Assembly: GCA_024516035.1 (NCBI GenBank)
Contig: CM044960.1
Coordinates: forward strand, 15,781,880-15,845,879
Length of the DNA: 64,000 bases
Source: Bactericera cockerelli
Taxonomy: Eukaryota > Arthropoda > Insecta > Hemiptera > Triozidae
Direction: 5' to 3'
Shown: piece after piece, positions 9,901 through 18,827 of the stretch
Layout of the letters: each line of letters opens with the position of its first letter
How positions within the stretch are numbered: position 1 is the first letter of the stretch
Made by a program: the position numbers and the translations under genes
Notes under the pieces: model-generated
Databases searched by the model: none
What the model saw: only the letters and a program-made list of their open reading frames with translations
What the model was told of the DNA's origin: nothing

Positions 9901-12900
9901 AATTTTGGGTGAGGGTCATATATGGTACTCATGTCCTTTGTGAAATGTCAGCTGAGGGTCATATATGGTATTCATGGGCTCAAAGTGTTAATGAGTCCCA
10001 TTATTCCAGAACTTATTACGTGGTCAAAATCCCAAATGGGAAGATACCTTGTCATGTCCTAGCTGAATTTCAAACCCGTGACCTCTGGATTACCAGCCCA
10101 ACGACAACACCTTGACCACTGAGCTTTCAGGAGCAATTGTGAAGAATAGAGGGAAATTTTAAGTACTTTTACAAAAGAGTCCACCTGGCGCATGTTTAGG
10201 TTTTGATCCTTACCTTAATTTACAGTAAAAATATTTTAGAATTGATAAACCTTGCCTAAACAATTACCCTATGTTGCTTGGTCACCAGCAACAGGCAAAC
10301 TGTCTCAAACTGCTGACTGGTAGTTGCCTAAAATGCTGCCTCAGTCTAAAGCTATTGTGAATATGAACATGATTATTTTATTTCCGATAGATTTCGAAAA
10401 CTAGAAATCGGAAGCATTGTGTTCGTTTTTGAATTTCATTTTATTTTTAGTATCAAATAACAAACGTACATTTATTTCCAATGTGATAGTTTTCCTTACC
10501 CAGGGATTGCTCCGGACTAATGGCCTCCTGTTTCAAGACAGCTACTTCCTCCTCATCAAACACCAGAGCCATGGTGTCTCCTGAGCCTTCCATTGAGTCC
10601 ATCTCATTCAGATCTGCGGGGTAGCCCTCCATGTCGGACCCAGACGTCATCATACCAGACTGGAAACAAAAATAACACCGTCAAAGTTAATTCAATCGAA
10701 TGTTATTATTATAGACTCCGTGCGGTTTTCCAATCAAGAGGCTCATACAAAAATTACACTAAAAGGATATTTTAGGTATTAATTAATACTAAAGAATAAT
10801 ACTAAGCTTAAGTTCTGGACAGCTTTCAGCTTTATAGGGTCCAAAGTCAAAAAAACGGCTTGCGTTTCATACTTGAGCTCCTGTCGTAAAGGCTTTTTGT
10901 GTATTATTATGAAGATACAGTTAGTTGGAAATCTAATATTTATTTCTATAACAAGTTATTATTTTTATTTTTTTATCGGATGAACTTTATTTATTCAAGT
11001 TAAATAGGATACATACATGTTAGGTTTAGAAAGAACCAGATATAAAAGAAAAGTAAAAATTAGAATCAAAAAGATACATAATGATTAAAGAGTGATTTTG
11101 ATTAAAAATTAATAACATAAATGAGAAAAAGTTTTTAATAGTAGGTCTACAGGAAAACAGATTTTCATCATATAGATTTAAGCTTACCAGTGATTTAGTA
11201 TATCGTTTAATTAATGCCGCAACTGAGCCGGAAAAGGCCAACAATAAGTATAGGATGTTCATTGTAAATTTAAGATCTACGGCGTTTCTAATAAGATTAC
11301 TGTCTGAGCGGGTCACCTGATTGTAGTAATATCTCGTCTACTGGATACTTACGTTGATAGGAAATCAATAATCATACCTTGTTGGTACTTAATTGTTCTA
11401 TATAGCAGTTAATAACCATTGATTGGTTAAGCGATCGTAAATTGTTGGTTTAACAATACTCCGTCAGTTTTATTAACCCTAGAATCCCTAGATTGCTGCC
11501 TATGTATCCAAAATTACTCACTGACTTTTAATGCATTACAAAATGTCTTTTCACTCTGCCATATGTATATCTCACCTGAGTGACTGTCTTCATAGTCACG
11601 TCGGAGGGGGAAGTGTCTTGCTCGGAATTGTATATCTTACCTGAGTGACTGTCTTCATAGTCACGTCGGAGGGGGAAGTGTCTTGCTCGGAATTGTATAT
11701 CTCACCTGAGTGACTGTCTTCATAGTCACGTCGGAGGGGGAAGTCTCTTGCTCGGAATTGTATATCTCACCTGAGTGACTGTCTTCATAGTCACGTCGGA
11801 GGGGGAAGTGTCTTGCTCGGAATTGTCGGATTCGTCCGAGGAGGAAGACAGAAGGGAAGAGAGGGGGCGAGGGGGGGTGGGCTTGGCTGACCCTAGGGTG
11901 CGTCTGACTGGGGTGGAACAGAGGCTGGAACAAATAGAGAGACGTCAAATTAATATTACCCTTTAAATAGATAAACATAAAAAGCGTGTGGTGTGTTATT
12001 TACACTCAAAAATTAAAAATGAACAAACATTCTTATTATTATGTACTATTAAATGGCGAGTACCGACCTCAGTAGCTTGATCGATAAGGCGGCGGACTTG
12101 TAAACTGGAGGTCGGTGGTTCAAGTCCCAAGTGAAGCAAAATTTGAGTGAAGCTAGTTTCAGTATATGATAACTTTTCGATAAGGCGGCGTACTTGTAAA
12201 CTAGAGGTTGGTGGTTCAAGTCCCAGGTTAAGCAAAAATTAAGTAAAACTAGTTCTAGTTCTAGTATATGATAACTTTCTTTATTAATTTTATTAATATT
12301 AAAATAGCGATTTGAGCAAAATAATTATCCCATTTTTCACTTGTTTCAGTGATGTAGTAACACTGAAATGATTACCTCGCACTGGCTTGAATGATATACT
12401 CTGTAAGTCATTAGTTAGAAAGGGAGAGATTTGGGTACAAATACAATAAATCGTAACACTTAATAGAACAAAAGTTCATTTTGAGTCAGATGTTTGTAAT
12501 TTCCCCTTAAACAAAAAGGTGTCTCTGATCTACTAACTCCGATATAGTAGTCTCGGAGATTGATACGAGAGAGTAAAAACAGCGTGCTCGGAAACATCTT
12601 TCTCTGGGAGTGCTGCGGGAATGGATTGAAACTCTCCCGGAGAATGTTTAACCAACTTACTCGGAACCTATCCCGGATCTATTCCCGAGCTAGTTCGGGA
12701 CAAGATCCAAACTCGTCCCGAGTACATGTTCTCGGAACCGTCTCGGAACGAGATCCAGTACCCTGTGGCAACACCGGAAATTGAAAGTAAAATTTGCTAA
12801 ACATTTTCTAAATCGAGTGAATTCTGCAATTTGAATAAATTAATTAGTTTTCCTGAGATAATTAGTAAAACTCAAATACATAAGAGGTAAAGATATTTTA

Positions 12901-15900
12901 TACAGTATTTTGAGAAACTACCGTCAATGTTATGTGTAATCTCATTAGTAAGATAACTTCATAAGTAATTTCACATCAGTGACTTCTGCTCATCCAAATA
13001 AGTGATTTAATAAAACGTGTTTTAAGTAATTTAAGTAATGGTCAATATGTCTGCAAACATAATATCTTTTTAAACATCTAGCATTTAAAATAATTATCAC
13101 CAACATAAAGGCTAGAATAGCCGTCTTCAGTTAAAGAACGTAAAGAACTTGGTGCTCAATCAATAGATACTACTACTAAAATAATTATGATCTATGGAGG
13201 AAATCCACATGATATTTTCCACCTGTTTACATGTATTGTGCATCCAATCCAACATAGCTTCAACCTGAAGATACCTATTCAAGCTGCCTCCCTCCTCAAA
13301 CATATTGAACCTGACATGGGATAAGTGAAAGTGACTACAAATTGATGATTTACACAAAATAATTATATCTAACAATTTCAGATAAAGGTCCAACAAGTTG
13401 ACTCTTCTAAAGTTCCTACATCATAGTTTTAGGGTGTAACTAAAAAGAAATTTTTCTCTACTTTAAAAAATTTACTGTTCTAAAGTGTACCAATTTCCAT
13501 GCATTAATCATAAGTGAGTTTTACACTCCAATTAGTGGGGTAAGCAATATCTAAACAATATCTTACATTTTACATTGTTTTATAGTCAAACCAGGATATG
13601 TATGTGGAAATGCTGGAGATTAACCTGTTCCAGATATTCCACTTAATCAGAATCACACTCTTAACAGGTGTGTGACTGGGGTATTTTAAACAGGGAAAAG
13701 ACCAGTGTTTTGCTAGACAACTATGAACAGAGAACTGACTAGCTAAAGGCTTTTTAATAGGTTCACATTATTGAAGATTTGACTATACTGTTCCATAATC
13801 AATAGATCCTGTGTTCAATTCACAGTTTTTTTTTCTTTCAAACAGCAATTCTGTTCCCTTTAAAAATGAGGCATTCCTAGCCCTTATCAGGCTAAGTGAG
13901 GTTAATGTGGGTAGCTGGGACTATTCCCAGTAAATTCAGTATACAACCCCCATTTTTATTTTAAATAAATAAATCTGTTCTCCGAAAATGTGAGGCTGGT
14001 ATATCTAGCCCTACTCAGGCTGAGTGAGGTGAATGTGGGTATCTGGTACTGTTCCCATTAAATTCAGAATGAAATTCCCATCCTCACTATCTCAAATCAG
14101 GACAGGGGTTTTTCATGAACCAGCTATAACATAAAAAAAAAATATTGTAAGTTTAGAAGAAGTATTAAGTGTTGCAAATTTAGACAGTTTTTTTTACTTG
14201 TAATAAGTACATTTTTTACTATAATGTGTTCATTAATTTTAATTTTTAAAACAGTAGCTTGCATTATTCAGGATTTGACTACTCCCCGTAATCTAAAGAT
14301 TTTGGTTCATTTTTGTTGTTGTGAAACAGATAATTCTCATTCTTTAGAAAATATGAGGCTGACATGTGTATACACAGCCTTTATCAGGCTGGGTGAGGTT
14401 AATGTGGCTACCTGGTACTATTCCCAGTAAATTCAGAATAAAATGGCCCAACCCAGGCTCGGTGAGCTTAATGTGGGTAACAGGTTTGTGAGTTTCCTGC
14501 AAATGAGGGTAAAACCTCGGTCATGATATGACTATGCAATTGAGGTTAAACCCACTTTAATCAAACAAAAAAAAAAATCTGGAAGACTGTTCTTTTTTTT
14601 ATGAATGCCATATTATAGTCAAAATTCTCTCTGGGTTCTATTTCCTAATTTCATCTTTAATAATCTCAACTTCTGTTCTGGTATTCTTTGTCTTCGGGCA
14701 GCCTGCTGCTGGGCAGGAAGATGGCATTTCAGCACATCTCTCTCTTAATTACCTATATGTATAATAGATTTAGATTAATTAAGTCCACTTGGCTTAATTT
14801 ATCTGCTGATTCTATGTATTATATTCTGTTTGTTTCATGTTTTTGTTTGTTACATATTTTTGCTTTTAATTCTTTTACCATGAAAATGGAAAAATATAAA
14901 ACTGAAAAACACAAATTGTCTTTATATTTATTAATGTTAGCATTTCATCAACAGCTTTTCATCATTGTAGAACCAAATTGCCTTGAAGTAGTATATTTTT
15001 CATCAAATCCAAATTAATTTTAAAAATTTCCTGTGAAATCACAATTTTCAAATTTTTCCGGGCAATGGCGGTGGTAAGAAATTCAATATGGAGCCCCTTA
15101 ATTATTAAGTAGGTATTCAATTTCCAAAACCTTGTAAAAATAAGCTTAATAAAATGCTCAGGGGGAGGAAATAGTAAGCTTATAAAAGTGTTTCTAAAAT
15201 GTTAAGCCTTGTCAAAATAAGCTTTATAAAATGTTTGAATCTTGTCAAAATAAGTGTTTTTAAAATCTTTTTAAACACTTTCTGTGCCGTCTGGGTAGTC
15301 TGCTGTGACTAAAGATAGAGATACTTTTAAGATGTGAACTTATGTGATACTTTTATTTTCATGTCAATTTTTTTTCTAATGTTTCTAAATTGATTGCATA
15401 AATATATTGATACCTTAGATTCCTCGGGTCAAATAAGCATGGATTATCTCTATCAACTAGGGGTCAGAAATGGACCCTAACTGAGTTAGAACTGACTTAA
15501 ACTTGAAAAATTAATATTAAAAATTGAATTCGTATCCAATGTCCTATACATATGTCCTAACTAAAGGGCGGGGTTATTGGTTATTGCCTATGGCAATCTC
15601 TTTATTCCAATTGTTTCTAGTCTCTTATTGGGATTTTTCATTCTTTAAGGTGTATTCTTCTTTTTTTTTGTTTTGTTCTTAATTATTTTATTTTAAATTT
15701 CACAATAAAAAAAATGTTCTATTATAAAAATGTGTCGTATTATTTTTAGGTGGTTTTACAGCTAAAATTCCCAGGGTATTTAAAACGGTCTGTGGTCTAG
15801 AAGAGACAGTCCCCGAGAATGTTCTCGGAGACGGTTCCGAGAAGGCTCGGAGACAGTCCCCGAGAATGTTCTCGGAGACGGTTCCGAGAAGGCTCGGAGA

Positions 15901-18768
15901 CGGTCCCCGAGAATGATCTCGGAGACAGTTCCCGAGACCGATCTTGGAGCAATCTCGAGCACCAGCAATCGACGCTACGGTGCGGACGTAGACTGTCCCG
16001 TAGCAGTCTCCGAACGGTCTCCTAGGTGTCTCCGATATCATTTTTTGGGATCCGAGACAGGACGATACAATCTCGTTCCTAGATCTCGGAGATGGTTCCG
16101 AGACTGTTTTTTGTTTAAGGGGTTGTAATTTATTTGCATTAATAATTGTACATAATAGGTATAATAGGTAACATATATTTAATGCAACTACCCCACACTA
16201 AGGGGATGCAGTCCTCTGGTTTTGTGGGGTAGTTTTTTGTATTTATTTGTATTTAATGTATTTAATATTTATTTTGTATTGTATTTAATTAATAGGTAAT
16301 GTATTTAATAAAAGAACTCTTACGTTGCATACACAGTGCCGCGGGCGGGGGGTTTCTTGTCCGGCTTGATGGGTACCACTTGCGTGACCTCCACATCCTT
16401 CAGCTCGAACCTGCAGCGGTCATTGTTGGAAGCCACCATCTCCAGCCGTCTCGTGCGGGGCAGCCGGCTGTTCACTGGCTGCGAGGCCTGGCGAGAGGGT
16501 CGGGCTGTGGGCTGCCCTTGACTACGCAGCCGGGTGTTGTTGTATACCTGGGGAAGTTGATTTTGTAGAGAAATACTCATGGGAATATGCCTTTACAAAA
16601 TACACTGATGTGGTACGAACAAGCAATGTGACATATTTAAAAAAAGTGTATTCAAAGACAATTTTTTTCCATCCCTAATAAAAAAAAGAATATGCTCAAA
16701 TCCCCTATAATATCATGCATGAAAACATTCAACGATATGCCCCAACAACCTGATTTATTTAAATGAATACATGTGTGAGTGAATGAATCTATAACTTCAA
16801 GTGTAGGTATTTGAATTAAAAAAAAAAAAAACAATTTCCATTAGTAGTGCTCAAGAAAAATTAATATATATAAAAAAGTAGAATTAATAAATAATAATTG
16901 ATTTACTTTCATACACACCTTCTACTATTTTTTTTTATCGATAATGATAATAAATTATTCAATAAACCCCACACGTAATAACTGAGTGTTGAAGAAAAAA
17001 CGAAATTCAACTTAATCGAAAGAGAAAAGTTATACATTTATAAAAAAAAGTTGCATTGTTGAACTCACTTGTTTAGCTGACTTCTCAGTGTAGACAGGGC
17101 CGTTGCCCCAGGGGGATGATCCCCAGGACACAGGACGAGTGGAAGTGCCTCTGGGAGGAAGATTGGAAGCCGGGCCTGTTGTGGTGTTGCCACTCGTGTA
17201 TTTGGTAAGGCTAGGGATGCCTGGGTTGAAAAGAAAAAAAGGGATTTTTTATATTGGAATGTCGTATTAAAAATCACTGGTAGTTCTGTGAGTTGTATGC
17301 TTTGTGAATTCTGTGAGTTGTAACCTAATTCAAAGTACCACATCAAGTTCATATCACAACAATAGAAGTATCAAATGCTTCCTACTTGCATTTTTTTCTA
17401 CACTAATATTGCAGTCATCGCTTGCTACTCATGTTAAATCAGCTCATTTGTTCATTTGGCTAATTAAACCCAAAAATCGAAGTAAGAATTTGGATGATCT
17501 ACGATACCGACGGTGGGGGTCGACCCGAAAACTTCAACCTATGAAATAATAATATCGCCTTATTTATACTGCCCGATTAGGACTATTATGTCCCATTATT
17601 CCAGCAGTAAGCCCAAGACGTATTATTATGTGGTAAAAATCCCAAATGGGAGGATAACTTGTCATGTCCCGGCTGGGTTTCGAACCCGCGACTTCTGGAA
17701 TCTCTGGATTCACAGAGTGCGCCTTTACCACTGAGCTACTGGGACAGGACAGACAGAAATCAGTGTGAAGAAGAAAAAACAAAATCTCCTCACCCGATGT
17801 GGACACAGGCCTCAAACTGGGAATGCCAGACCTGCTGTTAATGTTCCTGAGCACATTGGTTGTATCCTGCGGCGCGCCGGTAGTGTTTGCTGTGGTGGTC
17901 AATCTATTCAGGTTGCTGGGACGCGCGTTATGTTCACTGCTGGAGCGAGACTTGACTAGATGTGAGGAGGTCGTCTGTAAAGAATGATCGTAAGCATTAT
18001 TCTATACAACTTGAGGTGCCCCAATACAACATAAGTATAAATAACTATATTTCCGGAGTTTGATAAAAGATAAAAAAAAAAACTAATGTTAGATAGTTCA
18101 ATTTTGTATATCGGTACTAACAAGCCGCGTGGGACAATGATCTCAAGAAAACAGGTTTTTGCACTCATTTGAGCTACTTCATTGTTCCAATTTTCATATG
18201 AATTGGTTATTCCCTACGTGTTTTTTTTTTTATTGTTGTATTATTTCATCTTTACTGAATTTATATGCCATTAGATTTTACTAACATCTTTCCACAGGGT
18301 AGAATATAATATAGTTAAGTATGTATATTGAAAAACACCTACGAATGAAATATAATAATAATAATAAAATTGCCTCATTTACACTGCCCGATAAGTACTA
18401 CTGAGTCCCATTATTCCAACAGTAAGTAAGGTGAAAACCCGAAATAGAAGAAAAACTTGTCATGTCCCACCTGGGTTTCGAACCCATGACCTCTGAATAA
18501 CCAGACCAACACGCTTTGACCACTGAGTTACCGGGAAAACACCATTTGATTTGATGATTCATAACTTACCTTTCCAGTAGCAGGTTGCTTATTAATATTT
18601 GTGACTAGCAGCGTGTTGCGGTGATTGTCCACCGGTTTCTTGACTAGAGAAGTGGTAGTAGACTGGTTGCTGTGGTTACTGTTTATGGTAGTAGACTGGT
18701 TACCATGGTTACTGTTTATGGAATTATTGGAACCAGTTCGGGAGACGCTGCGCGATCGAAACCCAAAC
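6914..18768 (-). CDS. Ten-exon gene for a Ser/Pro-rich, SxIP-motif protein (CCSER-like, partial)
   Basis: Gene-level entry. Exons run 18768->6914 on the minus strand: 18570-18768, 17794-17974, 17069-17220, 16324-16547, 11771-11924, 10500-10659, 9428-9622, 8793-9017, 7577-7706, 6914-6973. All introns are GT-AG and all phases agree (2,0,1,0,2,0,1,1,1,2 after each exon), which is strong evidence of a real gene. The 560-codon product is low in hydrophobic residues, rich in Ser, Thr, Pro and Asn, basic in the first half and acidic in the second. It has two SGIP motifs, a basic RLPRTRRLE patch, and acidic blocks DFLIDDEISDQP and SEDLMLDFEL. SxIP motifs recruit EB1 to microtubule plus ends. The DLMLD block resembles the one in CCSER1/CCSER2; CCSER2 (Gcap14) is a known plus-end tracker. 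The conserved CCSER coiled coil was not found and may lie left of this window or be absent. Start and stop not certain. Confidence 0.85.
7190..7386. mobile_element. Two adjoining MITE-A fragments
   Basis: The family core ttttttgtaatacctctgtg starts near 7210 and again near 7287 (tttttgtaatacctctgatt). The second ends gtctactgatttcaccctaa. They look like a truncated copy joined to a fuller one. Both lie in the intron between exons 9 and 10. Confidence 0.6.
7423..7557. mobile_element. MITE-A, intact copy (135 bp)
   Basis: Begins TTAGGGCGAAATAAATAGAC and ends GTCTATTAATTCCGCCCTAA, a near-perfect 20-bp terminal inverted repeat. This copy defines the family. It sits 20 bases from the donor of exon 9. 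No coding capacity, so it must be moved in trans by a transposase not seen here. Confidence 0.75.
7577..7706 (-). CDS. CCSER-like gene, exon 9
   Basis: Acceptor ctctcctctgctccacag has a strong pyrimidine tract; donor CAAAG|GTAAAC. The exon is 130 nt and encodes a Ser-rich segment ending ITSEDLMLDFELSEVDGSQ. The acidic DLMLD-type block is the best family marker in the gene. The only frame free of stops is the one that joins exon 8 (C+AG = Gln). Confidence 0.9.
8127..8365 (-). mobile_element. tRNA-headed SINE with the shared SINE body
   Basis: On the minus strand it starts cctccgtggcgtaatggttg (A box) and gagttcaactcccg (B box), then runs into ggctgggtgaggttaacgtg and gggtagctggtacgattccc. That body is the one attached to the 5S heads at 4651, 33962, 55425 and 63548, so this element and those are chimeras sharing a 3' module. 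Confidence 0.75.
8416..8500 (+). mobile_element. tRNA-like SINE head
   Basis: gagctcagtagtttaatcga, then gaggtcggtgattcaagtcc; the same sequence type recurs twice at 12060-12240. It has tRNA-like A and B boxes but no pairing acceptor stem. Confidence 0.6.
8649..8770. mobile_element. MITE-A copy
   Basis: Starts attaatagacgtttttgtaa and ends gtctattaattccaccctaa. The core matches the intact copy at 7423 closely (gctaagtcacggattgcgta), so the copies are of similar age. It ends about 23 bases from the donor of exon 8. Confidence 0.7.
8793..9017 (-). CDS. CCSER-like gene, exon 8
   Basis: Acceptor tttgctgactttcag, donor CTTGC|GTGAGT; 225 nt. Encodes a Pro-rich stretch followed by a Gly/Glu-rich acidic block containing DFLIDDEISDQPGLVFDEE. 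One open frame out of three, and it joins both neighbours in phase. An acidic block just before the DLMLD motif also occurs in vertebrate CCSER2, as I recall the family. Confidence 0.9.
9062..9257. mobile_element. MITE-A copy with a 60-bp internal insertion
   Basis: Ends taagggcgcaattcatagac and gtctattaatttcgccctaa are the family TIRs. After the core word ctaagtctcgg about 60 bases of foreign AT-rich sequence (from about 9117 to 9170) interrupt it, followed by a repeat of aagtctcgg. Confidence 0.65.
9428..9622 (-). CDS. CCSER-like gene, exon 7
   Basis: Acceptor ttctttctctttcaag, donor ATGAAG|GTAAAC; 195 nt, phases 1 in and 1 out. Encodes a segment with NMRSILLDIEDPAFAVLAAM, the most hydrophobic and perhaps most structured part of the protein, followed by an acidic Ser-rich tail. 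I do not recognise the motif. Confidence 0.9.
9645..10135 (-). mobile_element. tRNA-headed SINE family C, rearranged copy
   Basis: On the minus strand the head is cctgaaagctcagtggtcaa with B box ggtcacgggtttgaaattc. The body words cttcccatttgggattttga and ctggaataatgggactcatt match copies at 17546 and 18350. The distal tail (about 9652-9705, gcgatatta end) is separated from the head by about 280 bases containing a short duplicated motif (gtcatatatggta, at 9917 and 9959). Confidence 0.6.
10500..10659 (-). CDS. CCSER-like gene, exon 6
   Basis: Acceptor ttatttttgtttccag, donor CCCTGG|GTAAGG; 160 nt. Starts in phase 0 right after the multiplied donor of exon 5. Encodes a Met- and Glu-rich acidic segment containing ALVFDEEEVAVLKQEAISPE. 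No known domain recognised. Confidence 0.9.
10660..11565. other. Intron sequence, nothing recognised
   Basis: AT-rich intron between exons 5 and 6. A minus-strand frame at 11026-11316 contains a hydrophobic stretch (MNILYLLLAFSGSVAAL) but its residue mix follows base composition and there is no supporting signal. Confidence 0.5.
11566..11825 (-). repeat. 65-bp tandem repeat multiplying a splice donor (four donors)
   Basis: Four copies of a 65-bp unit, each holding the last 55 nt of exon 5 plus 10 nt of intron. Donors fall at 11770, 11705, 11640 and 11575; three read CAG|GTGAGA and the 11640 one reads CAG|GTAAGA. Because 65 is not a multiple of 3, one or two extra units shift the frame. In the first extra unit the exon frame meets TGA after 14 codons, so only the most upstream donor (11770) gives a continuing protein. 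The units are almost identical (one change, agtgtc to agtctc), so the array is young. Confidence 0.92.
11771..11924 (-). CDS. CCSER-like gene, exon 5 (end duplicated downstream)
   Basis: Acceptor ctctatttgttccag; 154 nt. Encodes CSTPVRRTLGSAKPTPPRPL followed by a Ser/Asp-rich acidic stretch (SSSSDESDNSEQDTSPSD). I place the end at 11771 because that is the only one of four tandem donors that keeps the frame into exon 6 (phase 0). Confidence 0.88.
12060..12240 (+). mobile_element. Two tandem tRNA-like SINE heads
   Basis: Two copies of cgataaggcggcggacttgt, then aaactggaggtcggtggttc, about 115 bases apart, each followed by caagtccca and a short tail. The second lacks the 5' end. Same head as at 8416. 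They lie in the 4.4-kb intron between exons 4 and 5. Confidence 0.65.
12488..12775. repeat. GC-rich palindrome-dense repeat, copy 1
   Basis: A GC-rich island in an AT-rich intron. Starts taatttccccttaaacaaaa and is made largely of short self-complementary words such as CTCGGAA, CTCGGAG, CCCGAG and TTCTCGGAACCG in both orientations. Copy 2 at 15788-16125 ends with the inverse, ttttgtttaaggggttgtaa, so the two share a terminus in opposite orientation. No coding frame recognised. Confidence 0.6.
12780..13850. other. AT-rich intron, nothing recognised
   Basis: About 1 kb of unique-looking AT-rich sequence inside intron 4. No element ends or coding signal seen. Confidence 0.5.
13857..14555 (+). 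mobile_element. Three SINE-body copies in a row
   Basis: The shared body (ggctgagtgaggt, aatgtgggtagctggtac, tattcccagtaaattcag) occurs at about 13885, 14015 and 14385. The last is directly followed by a body of the 5S-type version (cccaacccaggctcggtgag, gtgagtttcctgcaaatg, tcatgatatgactatgcaat). Heads are eroded. This is a local pile-up of SINEs nested in one intron. Confidence 0.6.
15118..15270 (+). repeat. Imperfect tandem repeat, unit about 50 bp
   Basis: The phrase ccttgtaaaaataagcttaa recurs as ccttgtcaaaataagcttta and cttgtcaaaataagtgtttt, each followed by a TAAAATG word. Three degenerate units in intron 4. Confidence 0.6.
15788..16125. repeat. GC-rich palindrome-dense repeat, copy 2, with internal tandem
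   Basis: Contains two nearly exact tandem copies of a unit of about 54 bp (gagacagtccccgagaatgt, then tctcggagacggttccgaga) followed by a third degenerate one. Half-sites CCGAGA and TCTCGGA occur throughout in both orientations. Ends ttttgtttaaggggttgtaa, matching the inverse start of copy 1. Confidence 0.65.
16186..16234. repeat. 12-bp perfect hairpin
   Basis: aactaccccaca (16186-16197) pairs exactly with tgtggggtagtt (16223-16234) over a 25-nt loop. It lies 90 bases past the donor of exon 4, in the intron. It may be a MITE remnant or a pre-mRNA hairpin. Confidence 0.6.
16324..16547 (-). CDS. CCSER-like gene, exon 4
   Basis: Acceptor ...ctaca-free but CT-rich with cttccccag, donor GCAAC|GTAAGA; 224 nt, phase 0 in, 2 out. 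Encodes a basic segment containing VNSRLPRTRRLEMVASN and ends KPDKKPPARGTVYAT. The basic patches could aid microtubule binding, which is inference. GC content here is far above the surrounding intron, as expected of an exon. Confidence 0.9.
17069..17220 (-). CDS. CCSER-like gene, exon 3
   Basis: Acceptor tcttttcaacccag, donor AAACAA|GTGAGT; 152 nt. The codon split with exon 2 completes a second SGIP motif (TSGIPSLTKY). The rest is Gly/Ser/Pro-rich with WGSSPWGNGPVYTEKSAKQ. Confidence 0.9.
17546..17757 (-). mobile_element. tRNA-headed SINE family C, best copy
   Basis: On the minus strand: head cctgtcccagtagctcagtg with B box gggttcgaaacccag; body catgacaagttatcctccca and gctggaataatgggacataa; 3' end gcgatattattatt. 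About 210 bp. It inserted 36 bases from the donor of exon 2, in the same orientation as the gene. Confidence 0.75.
17794..17974 (-). CDS. CCSER-like gene, exon 2
   Basis: Acceptor cgatcattctttacag, donor ATCGG|GTGAGG; 181 nt. Encodes a Ser/Thr/Asn-rich segment that ends NINSRSGIPSLRPVSTSG, containing the first SGIP motif with basic residues close by. SxIP in a basic, disordered context is the EB1 end-binding signature. Confidence 0.9.
18350..18540 (-). mobile_element. tRNA-headed SINE family C copy
   Basis: On the minus strand: cggtaactcagtggtcaaag (A box), aggtcatgggttcgaaaccc (B box), body gttggaataatgggactcag, and a (TTA)n end. It lies 30 bases from the donor of exon 1 of the certain set. 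Confidence 0.72.
18570..18768 (-). CDS. CCSER-like gene, first certain exon (exon 1 of the set)
   Basis: Acceptor ttcaacaattccag, donor GGAAAG|GTAAGT; 199 nt, taking one base to finish a codon begun upstream, so this is not the start exon. Encodes FGFRSRSVSRTGS and then two copies of an 11-residue unit (SINSNHGNQST / TINSNHSNQST) from a 33-bp DNA repeat, and ends KPVDNHRNTLLVTNINKQ plus PATGK. Basic and Asn/Ser-rich. Confidence 0.87.
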
Positions 18769-18827
18769 CTGGAATTGTTGAAAAAGAAATTAGTCAAATG
18801 AGGATTGAATTTTTCAATTACACTCAA

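Noticed and set aside
14688..15017. 109-codon plus-strand frame with hydrophobic segments, inside an intron
   Set aside because: Residue content follows AT-rich composition (Phe, Leu, Tyr, Lys, Ile); no start context or similarity; opposite strand to the host gene.
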